From: Hymenolepis diminuta
Taxonomy: Eukaryota; Platyhelminthes; Cestoda; Cyclophyllidea; Hymenolepididae
NCBI GenBank assembly: GCA_900708905.1
Contig: CAADRB010000014.1
Coordinates: 1,621,447-1,685,446, forward strand
Direction of reading: 5' to 3'
DNA length: 64,000 nucleotides
Below, in pieces: positions 12,430-25,235 of the stretch (its first letter is position 1; every line of letters begins with the position of its first letter). The notes under the pieces were generated by a model that was not told the origin of the DNA, made no database searches, and was given only the letters and a program-made list of their open reading frames with translations. Position numbers and translations under genes: made by a program.

Positions 12430-12900
12430 CTCGATTGTAGAAACTAAGACTATAACTAACAGCTAACAATAGCAACAACAGTTTTGGAGCAGAACAACAA
12501 GGGCTAATTAGGTCAAGCAGGTAAGGGAGAGATGAGGAACAAAGAAGCCGGCATATGATAAGCGTGTGCACAAAAAACACAATGAGGAAGCGAAGAGATG
12601 AGAGGCAAGTGTACGGACCAATAAAAGCAATGCGTGTATGCTTGGTTGTGTGTATGAGTGGAAATACAAAGATAATTTATGAGTCACCGGAGCAAGGAAG
12701 TGCGTGAAGGCATGAATGTAGGTGTGCTTTTAATGAGAAGGGACTGTTATAGGAAGGGGGAATCGATAAACGCATTTAGAAATGACAAATGCTTTGAGTC
12801 ATAGGGACATAAGGACATCACTGCGGCTTCGTAGACGAAAAAACCGAAGTATTGTAATAGAGAATGTGAGTAAAGAGCATCTTTAGAAAGTAAGAGTCAT
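12430..12900 (+). repeat. Dispersed repeat family A, copy 1
   Basis: Aligns over about 400 bp with 25940-26330. Shared landmarks are ctaactaacagctaac-like text, gagagatgaggaacaaa, gtggaaatacaaag, catcactgcggcttcgt and accgaagtattg followed by atagagaatg. Copies differ by many substitutions and a deletion, so they are old insertions rather than a recent duplication. Confidence 0.7.
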
Positions 12901-13336
12901 CCTTCAGCCTCCTTCCAGCCTTGAGATACGTAAAAGAGCCACAAATTTATGGGTGTGGATTGGTTTAAATGTACTTGCCCTGTTCAAGGCCAATGTCTCA
13001 CTCCCAGGTAGGCTGTGGAAATTAGATGAAGGCAGAATAAAGTGTTTTAAGCATGGAAAACACGAAAATGAATTGAGACAGAGAAAGCTGGATAGTTAAT
13101 CAAAATATCATGAATAATAAACAACAACGGAAAATGGGATATACAAAAACTAAAAAAGAGTTGCTTCAAAGTCATGAAGAGCAGGTAATTAATGTGACTG
13201 GGAAACAAGCGGATTTGAGGGGAAGCATAGTGCCCTCCACTGCAAGTAGAAAATTGTTTTGTTGCTTTATCTCAGAGTTGGTAGTTGCATGTATTTTTTG
13301 GCGTTTCTTCTCTTTTGCCTGCTGTTCGCCGCAATT

Positions 13337-13606
13337 TTACCGCATATTGCATGAAAGTAATTTGAGGATGTTGGGATGAAGAGGCTGTGATATTATTTGT
13401 GAAGGCGGAGGTGAACGAGACAGCATCTGCTTCGCTGAAAAGACTGTTTTTGAAGAATTTGACGAAACCGTTTGAAATCTTAGAGACTCGGAATCGGTTA
13501 GTCGAACTATTGCAGCGTGATAGTGTGGGTTGCAGTTGCCTGGTAGATTTTGTTGTGGATATTTACACTCCGTTTCCGGTTTGGGCATTTTTGAAGGACT
13601 TGTCAC
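13337..13606 (-). pseudogene. Coding-looking continuation in another frame of the 13603-14210 locus
   Basis: An 89-codon open frame begins as a GTG overlapping the stop codon of the frame at 13603 (GTGA overlap). It has a plausible coding composition, rich in Ser, Pro, Asn and Gln, and ends at a TAA at 13337. It has no ATG and no obvious splice acceptor. It may be the true C-terminus of the neighbouring gene after a one-base frameshift (a mutation or an assembly error), or merely an open 3'UTR. No known domain recognised. The opposite strand also has an open frame here (13387-13707), which I consider a shadow. Confidence 0.3.
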
Positions 13607-14210
13607 TTCAGGCTTCTGAGTGTTTCTCCTTCGCCTTGATGGCTGATGTTTGTTCGTGCGACAGACTGCTTCTTTCCTCGTGCGGAGTTGAAATCATCAT
13701 TAATTGACAGAAGTTCTTTGGAACGTTCTTGATTATAAGTTTGGAAATGCTCTGTATCGAATTCCGTTTCTGGACAACGAATCATCCTGTCTATTTGAGG
13801 AAGATCCGGCTCTGAATTATCTCTCTTTTGTGGTTGCGATCCTTCGTCAACTTTATTCATTAGCTTCCTACGGAGACGTTTGGTAAATTCTAATTTTGGC
13901 TCCTCTGATAGCTCCAAGATAGCAAACTCGAGGCCATCGTAGGGTGCCGCGGATGATTTTCCGAGAGTGTCATACATGGACTTGGAGACTACTAGTGCTA
14001 GATCCCTGAGGAGGCAGATTAATTGCACTTGCTGGCTGATTACTTTGTAAGCGCGAAACTGTCTCGAGAAATAAGATAGAGCCTGGGATATTTAGTTTAT
14101 TGAAGGGGGGAATAGTGAAATCGAAAATGGCCAGTTCTTACAGCGTCACCAGGTTGGAGCTGGTGTTGTTGGAGTTGACAATCAGTGTTAAACTGATTGG
14201 CTTTGGTCAA
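13603..14210 (-). CDS. Unrecognised protein-coding locus, at least two exons
   Basis: Exon 13603-14082 starts after a CCCAG acceptor and is open for about 160 codons to a TGA at 13603. Across a 59-bp intron (14083-14141, donor GTAAGA) it joins in phase 0 to a possible upstream exon of about 14142-14210, which ends in CQLQQHQLQPGDA. The N-terminal part is helical and hydrophobic (ALSYFSRQFRAYKVISQQVQ, then LICLLRDLALVVSKSMYDTL); the rest is charged and disordered, with FTKRLRRKLMNKVDEG. Codon use is mixed and looks coding, in contrast to the AT-rich surroundings. No start ATG was found, so it may begin further upstream. I recognise no family. The frame may be broken at its 3' end (see 13337-13606). 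Confidence 0.42.
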
Positions 14211-15159
14211 TTACGTTTTTTTCATATGGGAAAATAAGAGCTCTTTGGCATCCACATCAACACATTCTTAGATGGAAGAGCGTCAGTGTGTAAGATTAGA
14301 GGTCATAGTTATGCTATTCACCGGTTCATAACTAATGGACGGTATATTGAATTAGTATATCCAAACATTTATTTTATTAGAAGATCAGTGATGCAATTCG
14401 GGAGATAGTCATAAAAGTGGGGAGACGACATTTTTTGTAAGTGTAATGAATTTAATTCATCTGAGTTACTATCATTCAGTATTGAGTCACCCTTATTCTT
14501 GCTCAGCGTCTCTATTGCTCTGACTTATAATAATCGCTTGATGTGTGCAGTAGAAAACTACGCACAAAGGCACAAATAAAATTGGGCTTGAATAGACCAC
14601 ATTGTACTAACCCGTAACAATTACAATAACTTGAATAATCGGGTATATTTGATGATAGGGGAATTCAATCTAGCATGGGTAGCCGTGTCTCAAAAGATGT
14701 TTATCGTATTGACAGTCACTGAGGATCTGAATATAACATCAGACATTCACTGTAAATTCAATCGCATGAACAGGATACGTGTGCTATTCTGTTACTAAAA
14801 ACACTATTGTAGTTATTCAAATCCTCGGTGTTCTATTCAATTCTTTGGTGATTTACCTTAATCAAACATTTCTAGTGGTTAAGAGTCTATTAGAATCGTT
14901 CCTAAATACTGAGTTTAGTTTCGCAAATCAATAATTCAACGCAATAAAACAAGTAAGCCTTTGGAGGAACAAGTATGCAAGAAAATAGTTGAAATATCAC
15001 AAAAAACTTTCAGATTATTAATTATTCTAATAATTAAACTTAAAAAATAAACGATAAAATAAAGAAGGAAATCGTAAATGTATCAGAATAAGCGAAACAC
15101 AAATCAAATAAGCATTGGAATTTATCTTTCAAGATTTCGTAACAGTACCCGTTAACATG

Positions 15160-15235
15160 GGTATCGGTGGCGCATCGGCCACAGTGCCCATCAGCTATGT
15201 CAGAAGTCAAAGGTTCGACGAGAGCGCAATCCTGT
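15160..15235 (+). mobile_element. tRNA-derived SINE-like element
   Basis: It has a pol III A-box-like TGGCGCATCGG (15168-15178) and a B-box-like GGTTCGACG (15212-15220) 44 bp apart, the spacing found in tRNA genes. The tRNA cloverleaf is too degenerate for a functional gene. The text between the boxes (gtcagaagtcaaaggttcga) resembles 34345-34375 (gttagaggtcacaagttcga), so both belong to one SINE family. Confidence 0.6.
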
Positions 15236-17619
15236 TCCGTCTTTTGAAAGATTTATTTTCTGTTCTATTTGATTAAACAAAGAGAAATCTAAAGAGAACT
15301 ATGAGATTTTTCTACTAGTTTTCCCGTTTCATTTCTATTGATAATGTTATCCATTAAAGTGTACTTCCCATTGGAATTTCCTATTTATATGCACTCCTCT
15401 TTTTAGCTTTTTCAAGATTAATTTGTACATACGTGCATTATTCAGAATTTCACTAAGTACTATTGAAAGCTCACTTTTTAAAATAAGTACAGATTTTAAA
15501 GTTGTTTATATGATAATCTATATGACTGTATTTAAAATGGGTCATATTCCTCTCAATAGTACTTCCTAAGTTCTATAAGGAGTGCACGCTCTGGCATCAC
15601 TTGAGAAGACGGCATTCTGAAAAACTTTCTAGAAGAGTCATTCAGTTACACAATAACAAAAAAGCGTGATATATTTAAGCGAACTACATGGTCATATGAA
15701 CTAAAACGGTGATGTTATTTTTGGAGTTTCATCTGGAAAGGCAATTGATTCCTGTGACAGCTTAGCACGGTAAAAAATTAGCTTCGATTACATTTGTTCT
15801 GATTTATACTAACTGGAGTAATGAAGATAAAATATACGATTTCCAATGCACGCTTTTGCTGCTACCGAAATTATAAAAACTACTCAGTGAAATTAACGAT
15901 AGAAGAAAAGACACGATTTCAAAACTATGCTCCCGAAAATAATTAATTTCCTTTCAGAGCTAATTTTAACTCAATACCATTTAAACTAAATGTTAAGTGA
16001 GCATAATTGTCTCAAATATTGAGCGATAAGACCATCTCGGGAAACAAAACGGTCCACTCACCTTTCAGAGATTAAGGGAAGTTTTTTGGTGACCGAAGCC
16101 TTCGTAATTAAAAGTGAAAGTTCAACCTCTATATCTCTACTAAATAGATTAAACGGAACTACCACTTTTTTGCTCTGTTAAGTTAAATACATTTTAGTGA
16201 GTGTCAAATCGAAAAATTCTAGATTATATAAATGACTGCTAACTTTGATTTCTGAAAACCGGTAGCCATTGCAAATGTCCCTTATAAACTTTTAAAAATG
16301 TGTATTCTGAAGGTGCAAATCACTAAGGGGCCCTAATGACTAAACAAGTTCATGAAAAAATTTCTGCTTTTCTCTTTTTTGCCAAATCTAAGAGAAACAT
16401 TAACTGATAATTTTTCTATCGATTAGACTAAATACCGTAACCGCGATTTTGAAAATAATCAGTTTTGCACTGATCTAAGTGAACGTCTGCCAAGTAAGAG
16501 TTTTCAGACAATTTCATTTTCGACTTTCAAATTAACCAATACAATTTGAAATGGCACATGAAGAAAGTGATAACACCATAAAATTAGTAACAATATTTTT
16601 ATTATTATGACAAGATTAAGAGAGAAATATCAGTTAAATGTAAAACGATACAATGTATTTTTAGGAACTTGTCAAAAAGACCTTTAAATAATGACCGATT
16701 GAGATGGTCATAATTATTCACAGTGTTAACAGACTGGAAGTGTAATGGGGTTATATTGGTTCCTTGTCCGTTTTTCGAGCGCTAAAAAGTTATAAAAAAC
16801 TCAGAAACAACAATTTAATGCATTTGTAATAGAAGCAAGGTTTTTTGTGTATAATCGCCATTTCTTGTACTTCTATTCAACTGATTCTTTCTCTATTAAC
16901 TAGAAGGAAGAGATAGTCTAGAAGGGCAAATGTTAGGTGGAAAGTAGCTTTAGAAAATTCGGGGACTAGTTCATCTTCAGCAATTCCTATTCAGTAATTA
17001 TTAACGAAATCCCCAATCATTTTGCAAAATTCTTCTAGAATTAGAGACGGAAATGGTTAAATAAAATTTTTATGGTCGATTTCACAGAAAAAAACGCAGT
17101 GGTGTACATGTGAAGTAGAAAGCTGACTTTTTCTACCTTTTCTCTAATAAACGCATATTCTACTCAGACCATTTACGGTTAACCCCATCAAGAAAACAAA
17201 AAACGATTTGTGCACTCCACGTGAATACTCTCTATCCTACTCTTTTTTGATTGTTTTCTCTTTCTATGTCACTAATTTATCTTTATGAGCGCGTCCCCAC
17301 ACCCATAATTCTATTTATTCACTTAACGTTAGAGAACGCTATTGGTTTAGAAAAGAGTTATTCTACTTGAACGCTGTAAGCTTAGAAATCTTCTTGCCGG
17401 AGACAACTGGCGTGTAAAGGAGAAGTTGGTTATGTAAGCACTATTCTTCCTTTATACGCTGCCAGATGTGTCCTTTCAAATAATAATTCAAAATTCAGGG
17501 CAGCTAAACAAAATGAAGAGAAAGTGTATCATGAATATGGCCTTCAGAACCAAACATTACAATTTAGAGATGGAAAAGATTGACAAATGCAAACAAAGTA
17601 ATACCTCCTTGAGCCCTCT

Positions 17620-17720
17620 CCTCAATGGTACTTGAATTTGAAGGGTATACATCATATTGTCAAAATCGTATCCTGGATACGGTCTTTAAACTGGATTATG
17701 GAATCCGATCCTAAAAAATG
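17620..17720 (+). repeat. Dispersed repeat family E, weak copy
   Basis: Contains gtcaaaatcgtatcctggat, comparable with tgtccaaatcgtatcttgga in the copy at 51880-52085. Short and diverged. Confidence 0.35.
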
Positions 17721-19201
17721 TGAATGAATGCAAACTTCGTTATTGAAAACCGACGTCTACTACACTTTATCCCTCCATGCATTGAAAGCTAATCTCAAAT
17801 AGAATGCTCCGAAGAATTTTGAGGAATGAAGCCCATATTGACAAGGATACCGTAACCGCAAGTGCATTAAGTTCAAGGATGAAATCTTCCCATTTATCCT
17901 TCTCCTACCTCAATACATTCTCTTTTGAAAGTTATGCGCCTTCTGTTCAAATGGACTTAATAAAAAATACCATAGAATACAGGGAACGCCTTCTTACAAG
18001 TTACAAAGTGCGAAGCGAATAGAAAGTGTTCAACTTTAATTTGTAATGCAAAAAAGCCTGCAAGTTTTGTTACTAAATTGCGCAAACCTCATAATTCAAT
18101 CGAGAATAATTCGAATGAGTCAGAGTTTGAAGAGGCTCTCGAAGCAAAGGAAATAAATTATTATATGCACTTGATATGAACAAATTGCACAAAGCGCTAT
18201 TTCTAGCTACAATAATTAGACAGACACAACTTATCGAAATCTAAGATATGCAGGAAGAAAAATATCTGCACAGAAAGAATTTAAGTGACAAAATGATTAA
18301 ATTCATATGATAATTCAGATAAAAACAGCTTATAAAATCGGCAATCTAGAAGGATATTGACTAATTTTGCAGAGATTTCCTGATGTATACGTCATTATCA
18401 TTATTATTATTCATGTTAGGGTAAGAAATCGAAGTTTTTGTTGTTAGAAAGGATTTGAACGAGAAGAGCTGAAGAATAGGGGATGAAAGTGAGTTCAAGA
18501 ATAAAGTCCGTTTATTGTTTTATGTTCAAATTTTGTGCATTGTCCTTTTGAGTTCACGTCTGCGGTGCACATATCTTGTGGACAAGTTTATCAGTTTGGT
18601 ACACCATTTTAATTCAATTTTCTGCTAATGATACTAGTTTACACAATTATAACACACCAAAGCCTACTAGTGCTCGGTGAAACTGAACTCTAAAAGTATA
18701 AATTATAACTAAAAGAGCGAGATTTCATGCAACTTGATGGATCCAAAGAACATTCCGGAAAATTTGTAAGGACATCCAAAATTTGAGAAACTACTATTTG
18801 TAAATGTTCACAACTATTTACCAAAGGGATAGCATTAGGAATACAAGATGTAACGAATTCTAAGTAATAAAACGAAAACTATGGAAGGGGGTTGACGTTA
18901 AAAGAATTATTCAGAATTTTATCTTCTTTTTTGTGAAGGGAATTTGGCTGGTAAGATTATATGAAATCCATTTGATCTAAAGGATCAGTTGCAGTTCTTA
19001 TGAAAAACGGGTGGCTCTGTTTGAAAGTCAGACACTGATATAGCTGAGATTCTAGATTCATGAAAAAAAATCACATAGGGCGCAACGGCCAAGGGTTTGA
19101 ACACGCAATTGAGACTAAACGGCAAAAAGTTACTTAGGAATGGACTAAATTACCCTAAGAACTTACAACTATATTTTAAATAGTATAAAATAGCTATGAT
19201 A

Positions 19202-19392
19202 TTCTAGAAATAAACTAACCTTTCCGAAAATTTCTAGTAGCATTCGAGAATGAAATAGAACAAAGCAAGCGTGGGCGCGTGGGTGTGATATAGTGCAATT
19301 ACGCTAGCCAATCAGCGTAAAGCATCTGCGGTACTGATTGGCTAGAAAATAAAACAAGGTATGTTTAGGAACTGAGGGAAAGATTATATAAG
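19202..19392 (+). promoter_or_regulatory. Heat-shock promoter of HSP70 copy 2
   Basis: TATATAAG at 19385-19392 lies 52 bp before the ATG at 19444. Upstream are two two-unit heat-shock elements, TTCTAGAA (19202-19209) and TTCGAGAA (19243-19250), with a looser TTCC-GAAAATTTC between. Two CCAAT boxes in opposite orientation follow (gccaatcagcg near 19307 and tgattggct near 19336). The arrangement parallels copy 1. Confidence 0.78.
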
Positions 19393-19443
19393 CAGTTGGG
19401 TAGCCTCGACTATCATATATCATTCAGACGGGCTGCGATAAAG

Positions 19444-21377
19444 ATGTTAAAGGCACCAGCTATTGGTATAGACTTAGGAACTACCTTTTCCTGCGTTGGA
19501 GTATTCCAACATGGTAAGGTGGAAATCATCGCTAATGATCAGGGTAATCGAACTACCCCCAGCTATGTCGCCTTCACAGACACCGAGCGCCTTATTGGCG
19601 ATGCTGCCAAGAACCAGGTGGCTATGAACCCGACTAACACTGTTTTCGATGCAAAGCGTCTCATCGGTCGCCGTTTCGATGACAAGACTGTGCAAGACGA
19701 TATGAAACACTGGCCCTTCCATGTGATCAACTCTGGAGGCAAGCCAAAGATTGAAGTCGAGTACAAGGGCGAAAGGAAGACATTCTATGCCGAGGAGATC
19801 TCCTCCATGGTGCTGTTGAAGATGAAGGAGACGGCTGAGGCCTACCTTGGCAAGACAGTGTCTGATGCTGTCATTACTGTTCCAGCCTATTTCAATGATA
19901 GCCAGCGTCAGGCCACAAAGGACGCGGGCACAATCTCAGGCATGAATGTTCTTCGTATTATCAATGAGCCTACTGCGGCTGCCATCGCCTACGGTTNNNN
20001 NNNNNNNNNNNNNNNNNNNNNNNNNNNNNNNNNNNNNNNNNNNNNNNNNNNNNNNNNNNNNNNNNNNNNNNNNNNNNNNNNNNNNNNNNNNNNNNNNNNN
20101 NNNNNNNNNNNNNNNNNNNNNNNNNNNNNNNNNNNNNNNNNNNNNNNNNNNNNNNNNNNNNNNNNNNNNNNNNNNNNNNNNNNNNNNNNNNNNNNNNNNN
20201 NNNNNNNNNNNNNNNNNNNNNNNNNNNNNNNNNNNNNNNNNNNNNNNNNNNNNNNNNNNNNNNNNNNNNNNNNNNNNNNNNNNNNNNNNNNNNNNNNNNN
20301 NNNNNNNNNNNNNNNNNNNNNNNNNNNNNNNNNNNNNNNNNNNNNNNNNNNNNNNNNNNNNNNNNNNNNNNNNNNNNNNNNNNNNNNNNNNNNNNNNNNN
20401 NNNNNNNNNNNNNNNNNNNNNNNNNNNNNNNNNNNNNNNNNNNNNNNNNNNNNNNNNNNNNNCGTATTCCGAAGGTGCAGAAGTTGCTGCAGGATTTCTT
20501 CAATGGTCGTGAGTTGAATAAGTCCATTAATCCAGATGAGGCTGTGGCCTATGGTGCCGCTGTGCAAGCTGCCATCTTGTCTGGTGACAAGTCGGAGGCG
20601 GTGCAAGATCTGCTCCTCCTGGATGTTGCTCCACTCTCCCTGGGTCTGGAGACTGCTGGTGGTGTGATGACAGCCCTCATCAAACGCAATACCACCATCC
20701 CGACCAAACAGACGCAGACCTTCACCACCTACTCAGACAACCAGCCTGGTGTGCTGATTCAGGTGTACGAGGGTGAGCGTGCGATGACTCGCGACAACAA
20801 CCTGTTGGGCAAATTCGAGTTGTCTGGAATTCCGCCAGCGCCTCGTGGTGTTCCACAGATTGAGGTGACCTTCGACATTGATGCCAACGGTATCTTGAAT
20901 GTGTCGGCGGTGGATAAGTCGACAGGCAAGCAGAACAAGATCACCATCACGAATGACAAGGGTCGGTTGTCGAAGGAGGAGATAGAGAGGATGGTGAATG
21001 ATGCGGAGAAGTTCAAGCAGGAGGACGAGAAGCAGCGTGATCGTGTTGGGGCGAAGAATGGGTTGGAGAGCTACGCCTTTACGATGAAGTCGACAGTGGA
21101 TGATGAGAAGGTGAAGGAGAAGATATCGGAGGATGACAGAAAGAAGATAGTGGAGAAGTGTGAAGAGGTGCTGAAGTGGTTGGATAGCAATCAGATGGCA
21201 GAGAAGGATGAGTATGAGCACAAGCAGAAGGAGTTGGAGAGTGTTTGCAATCCCATCATCACTAAAATGTACCAGGAGGCCGGTGGTGTGTGTGGTGGAA
21301 TGCCGAGTGGTAGAATGTCTGCTGATGGAATGCCAGGTTGTGCTGGCAGTGGTCCAACCATTGAAGAGGTGGACTAA
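19444..21377 (+). CDS. HSP70: Cytosolic HSP70, copy 2 (internal N gap)
   Basis: Inducible-type cytosolic HSP70 chaperone. The start is the ATG at 19444 ([17 protein letters not shown]), the first one after a good TATA box; the frame is open further upstream but without ATG. The ATPase domain begins before the gap ([21 protein letters not shown]). After the gap come the end of the ATPase domain ([21 protein letters not shown]), the substrate-binding beta domain ([20 protein letters not shown]) and the helical lid. The tail is Gly/Met-rich with a Cys-containing variant ([12 protein letters not shown]) and ends GPTIEEVD, the EEVD ligand for TPR co-chaperones. The gap of 466 N is four bases short of the 470 in the complete copy, so the two halves are out of frame only because of the estimated gap size. 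From 20463 to 21271 the DNA is identical to 36399-37207 of copy 3. Confidence 0.95.
19997..20462. other. Assembly gap inside HSP70 copy 2
   Basis: A run of 466 N. The right end resumes at CGTATTCCGAAGG, exactly the homologous base where the gap in copy 4 resumes (43105). The left end is homologous to the window start in copy 1. Such shared borders mark the limits of a repeat that the assembler could not resolve. Confidence 0.98.
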
Positions 21378-24300
21378 ATTGTCTGCATTTTCTTTTGTAT
21401 CCCATCTGTATTTACTCTTTGACCCATTTTCTATTTAATTTACTGAATAATATATACCACATTTCCGTGTTGATAATTTAACGACGTCAATATTGTATGC
21501 ACTTATTTCATGAGATACATTTTGGGTCTGTCCAGATTTTGATCAGTACTTCGTTGAAAACTCATTTATTTTTTGATTTCTACTGTTGGAACTCAGGGCT
21601 GCTTGTATTTTATATTCTTATTTCATTGCACTGTAGTGTGGTAAGTGCATTTTGATTATAGTTTTGAAGTAAAATAGTACTTAATGGTCACTAGTTGTAG
21701 AGTCATGTAGAGTTAGAAGATTCAGTCTTTGGTAAGAACAATGCTTTAATGGGTGGGGAAGAAAAAAATTGAGAGAGCCATCAATGTAGTAGTAGAAGAG
21801 TTAGGAAGGAAGTGGACTGAGGTAGAAATAGTAGTATTTTGATAGGATTTGGAAATAGGAATAATAAAAACTAAACGCCCAAAGGTATTTAGAATAAAAC
21901 TGACAAATTGGGTACTTTAGATGAATTAGCCAGTTTTGTCATACTTGGTGCAGGAATATCCACAACAGCAGTATTAGATCTTTGTAAAGAGATTTTTAAT
22001 TTAATAGATTCAATTTTTGGTGTAAGTTTTGTGACCTTTGAAAAGGTTCTGGAAATGTTTCGCCTCTGTCATTCAAATATCAGTTTACCTGTCATACAGA
22101 CTATCGTTTGGAAACACATCAAGCAGGATATATACTTCAACTAAATGACATTCAAATGACTCGAAAGCAGAATCGTCTAAATTTTGGCTCATTGAATTCC
22201 ATCGCGCATTTCTTTTGAGAAGAAAGAAATCAAAATAATGTGAAATTTAATTAATTTTTCAAAGGCTGTTTCCACATCTGTACAACTTTCTACAAAAATA
22301 TCGATTAAATGTGTACAAGAAAATTTTTTTTCTTCATAAGTAAAGTATATATATATTCCTGGTTTAACAAAAAATTAAATATAATGAAATTGCATGATTT
22401 AACCACGGAACCAGAAAGCGAGCTCCAAATGTTGTGGACATGACCTCACATATGATTCTGGACGTCCAAGAATGACGATTGAGAATTAGAGCACAGTGCG
22501 CGAACTCTTCCCCTTATACAAATATGGATAACTCAATGTTTCTGAATTTAAATAAAGCCAAACTTTGGATGTCCTGACTCTATTATCAACTTACTGACGA
22601 CTCCTTTCTCTGCTTCAAACCTTTTTGGGGTCGTTTACCCTTCCATATTTCAAATTCGTTATTCATAAATAAAACTTGAAAAATTTTTTGTTGTGCAAAG
22701 GGCTATAATAATATAATGAAAAGGTATATGGAAAAAAAACATAAAACTGTACCTCCTTTGAAACGGTAAGTGTGCAAAAATATTCATCTGCATTTTCTTA
22801 AACCACTAGAGACTTCAATACAAAAATTGTGGCAATGAATTCTGCATGATAGCTCTTGAGGGTCTTTGCATCGGTCCAAACTTATGCCTCTTTAATGATC
22901 CATCATCATCTATAAATTGAAACCACAAGTTTCCGAACCAAGTAGTGTGTTGATAATTTTCCACGTTCCTGAAAATTTAAACATCTTTGTCAGAAGTTGC
23001 TATCGATTGCCATGTAAATCATCGTGTAGATTTATAGTCTCTTAAACCACTCTGAAAAAATTCCCTCACAAATTTACCCTAATTCATCATATAATTACAC
23101 ACAGTTCATTTTTTTATAATCTGATTGTCCTATACTTATTTTACTCTTTCTTACTGAGGCCGTTTATTTTTAGGACCGGCATACCTTATTCATTTTCAAC
23201 ATGAGTGCTTATAACTCATAGGATCAACATTTGAGGGAAATGTAGGAATTATTATATCTTTACTACGCAGCTCAGAAGAATATGTGCCGTTCTTTTTTAC
23301 TGTTTCCTGAATTCAGTGTTAAAAACTCGTATATAGTCACTCCTGTCGTTTGAAAACCATGATGGTCTTCGTAGATTTTAAAATCATTGTAAAAGAAGCC
23401 CAAATCTGCTTCACATATTAAATAAATCAGTAATATAATAGTTCTGAATTGATGAAACATGGCTAATGAAACGATAAAGAAGTACTTAGATTTGGATTTG
23501 GATTCGTCTCGGAATAATGATTGATTCGTGATGAGTTAGTTATTACATTGTGCTGTCATCTCCAATCGAGTGGGGTTGACAATGGCAATTTAATGAATCA
23601 GATACCTGCTCGGGAAATTTTAAGAAAATCTTCGTCAGACAAGATGGACTGCTTCTATGTGCCATTAAAGTTAATCATTAGCAAATTCTTTTCCATCTAT
23701 GTTATGTTAATCACTATTTGCTAAGCTTTCCCAACCAGGCCACCAACTTATTTTTGGTAAATGTAATGTTTAATCGATTTTTAAAACAATAATTTAACAC
23801 AAACACTTTTTTTACTATCAAATTGCTTTTTCCTTTACTCATAGTTAATTCTTGTATTAATAAATATTCATAAAACAAAATTTATGAAATTTTGACCGTT
23901 TGCAACGAGGACAAGAACTCACAAATATTGTAAATTTGTTATGCACCAAAAAATACAAACATGATAATACTAATGATTTATTAGAAGAGTTATTTTGTTT
24001 TTTAAATTATTGAAGGATTATATATATGAAGATTCACAGAATAGCCAAGATGGATGTAAATAATGTTGGCTTTTTATTTAATAAAAACATTTTTTTAAAT
24101 CCCAAGTTCAAATGTCCAGGTTTTACTCACCGGCCTTACAAAAAGATTCCCTTATTTAATACTAGATGAATAATATACTAATTGTTTCCTTGTCATTGAG
24201 TAGGTATGCATGCATGTTTTTAATACATTTATTTATTATTTTGCCATGTGTGCAAATGCACGTTCATTATAAGCAGTTAATTTTTCAGTATCCATGCCAT

Positions 24301-24969
24301 TCAATAATCAAATATTTTCTGTAAAAGTCTCAAATTTTTCACGCAAAAACCATCTCTAACTAGGTCAAGTATACTAATTTCTTATTTAAATCAGTGTTTA
24401 ATACTGTTTAATATTTGATTTTAATCTAAAAGGTAATGTTTACAATTTCAGAATGCAAATATCTTTTAGATTTGAAACACAGATTCTAGTAGCCTTTACC
24501 TTCACCATGAATTACGCACTAAATATTCAAAGGCAAAATCTAAAATCAAAACAGTATTTCCCATTTAATGTTAAAATAGGATTGCAGTTTACAAATCTAT
24601 TCCAGCAGATATGCAATCTATTTGTCAGATCAGATCTAATTCTAAAAATACAGAAAAACAATTCATTTGCAGTTCAATCTATAGAGTTTAAGAAAGAAGG
24701 AACAGAGAATATCAATCATCTGAAGATCAATTTTATCTTCATTCAATTACTTAAGTGAGAAAATTTTGAGAAAACCGTTTGTAGTAAATGATTTCGTACT
24801 ATCATTCAAACAACTAATGAACGCATAACAAATTGCTCACTTCAGGTGTCAGTAAGTCGCAACACTCGTCGATGCGTGCAAGCTCAAGATTTTGCTGCAG
24901 ATATTGTTTGGGGGGAATTCTTACAGAAGTGAATATACTGCAAAATTTGAGTGCCCTAATTAATCTTGC

Positions 24970-25235
24970 TGATTATATATTTATTATTATTATTATTACC
25001 CACAGTGAAACAAAAATAACAAATTTTAATTGAACATAGAACAAGATTAAGATCAACTAAAGATGAAGGGGGAGGGAATCAAAAGAGACAAGGAGATCAG
25101 AGACAAGTTATCCAAGAGTCTTGCTCCATCTTAATTTTCGACCCGAATTGTTTAATATCTGTTAAATTTGCAGTTCACGTTAAAAAATTCGATTTTCACG
25201 ATTCGTCCCACAAAAACATTATTGAGCCTCCAGAT
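24970..25235 (+). repeat. Dispersed repeat family C, copy 3
   Basis: Begins with a (TTA)n-like stretch (attattattattattaccc, then acagtgaaac) also seen before the copy at 53840. Then gggggagggaatcaaaagag, agagtcttgctccatctta and gcagttcacgtt with cgattttcacgattcgtccc, the last block nearly identical to 54027-54063. Confidence 0.6.

Larger units (their letters stand above)
4731..13336. other. Intergenic, repeat-rich
   Basis: No gene that I can support in about 8.6 kb. It holds copies of families C (5035-5145, 8640-8890), E (5800-6040 and 7735-7830), B (7140-7400), F (9930-10080) and A (12430-12900), annotated separately. The remaining sequence is AT-rich with short, low-quality open frames. 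An A/G-rich tract at about 12480-12720 belongs to family A. Confidence 0.6.
14211..19200. other. Intergenic, HSP70 copy 2 upstream region
   Basis: About 5 kb with no gene I can support. It holds the SINE-like element at 15160-15235 and a weak family E copy at 17620-17720. The open frame at 17804-18022 has no recognisable character and starts next to repeat-derived sequence. The rest is AT-rich with no clear structure. Confidence 0.6.

Noticed and set aside
13387..13886. Two overlapping plus-strand open frames
   Set aside because: The minus strand here has better splice sites and codon content; the plus frames are taken as shadows, though this is not certain.
19396..19443. N-terminal extension of HSP70 copy 2
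   Set aside because: The frame is open but has no ATG before 19444 and starts at the TATA box; it is 5'UTR.
20733..21221. Long antisense open frames under the HSP70 genes (also 36669-37424, 19474-19722, 35367-35708, 42056-42340)
   Set aside because: They mirror the codon bias of the HSP70 sense strand, recur in each copy and have Leu/His-rich compositions typical of antisense shadows.
21908..22144. 78-codon open frame downstream of HSP70 copy 2
   Set aside because: The start is not preceded by any promoter signal and composition is AT-driven; nothing recognisable.
24453..24758. 101-codon open frame
   Set aside because: Phe/Asn/Ile/Lys composition reflects AT-rich DNA; no recognisable motif.
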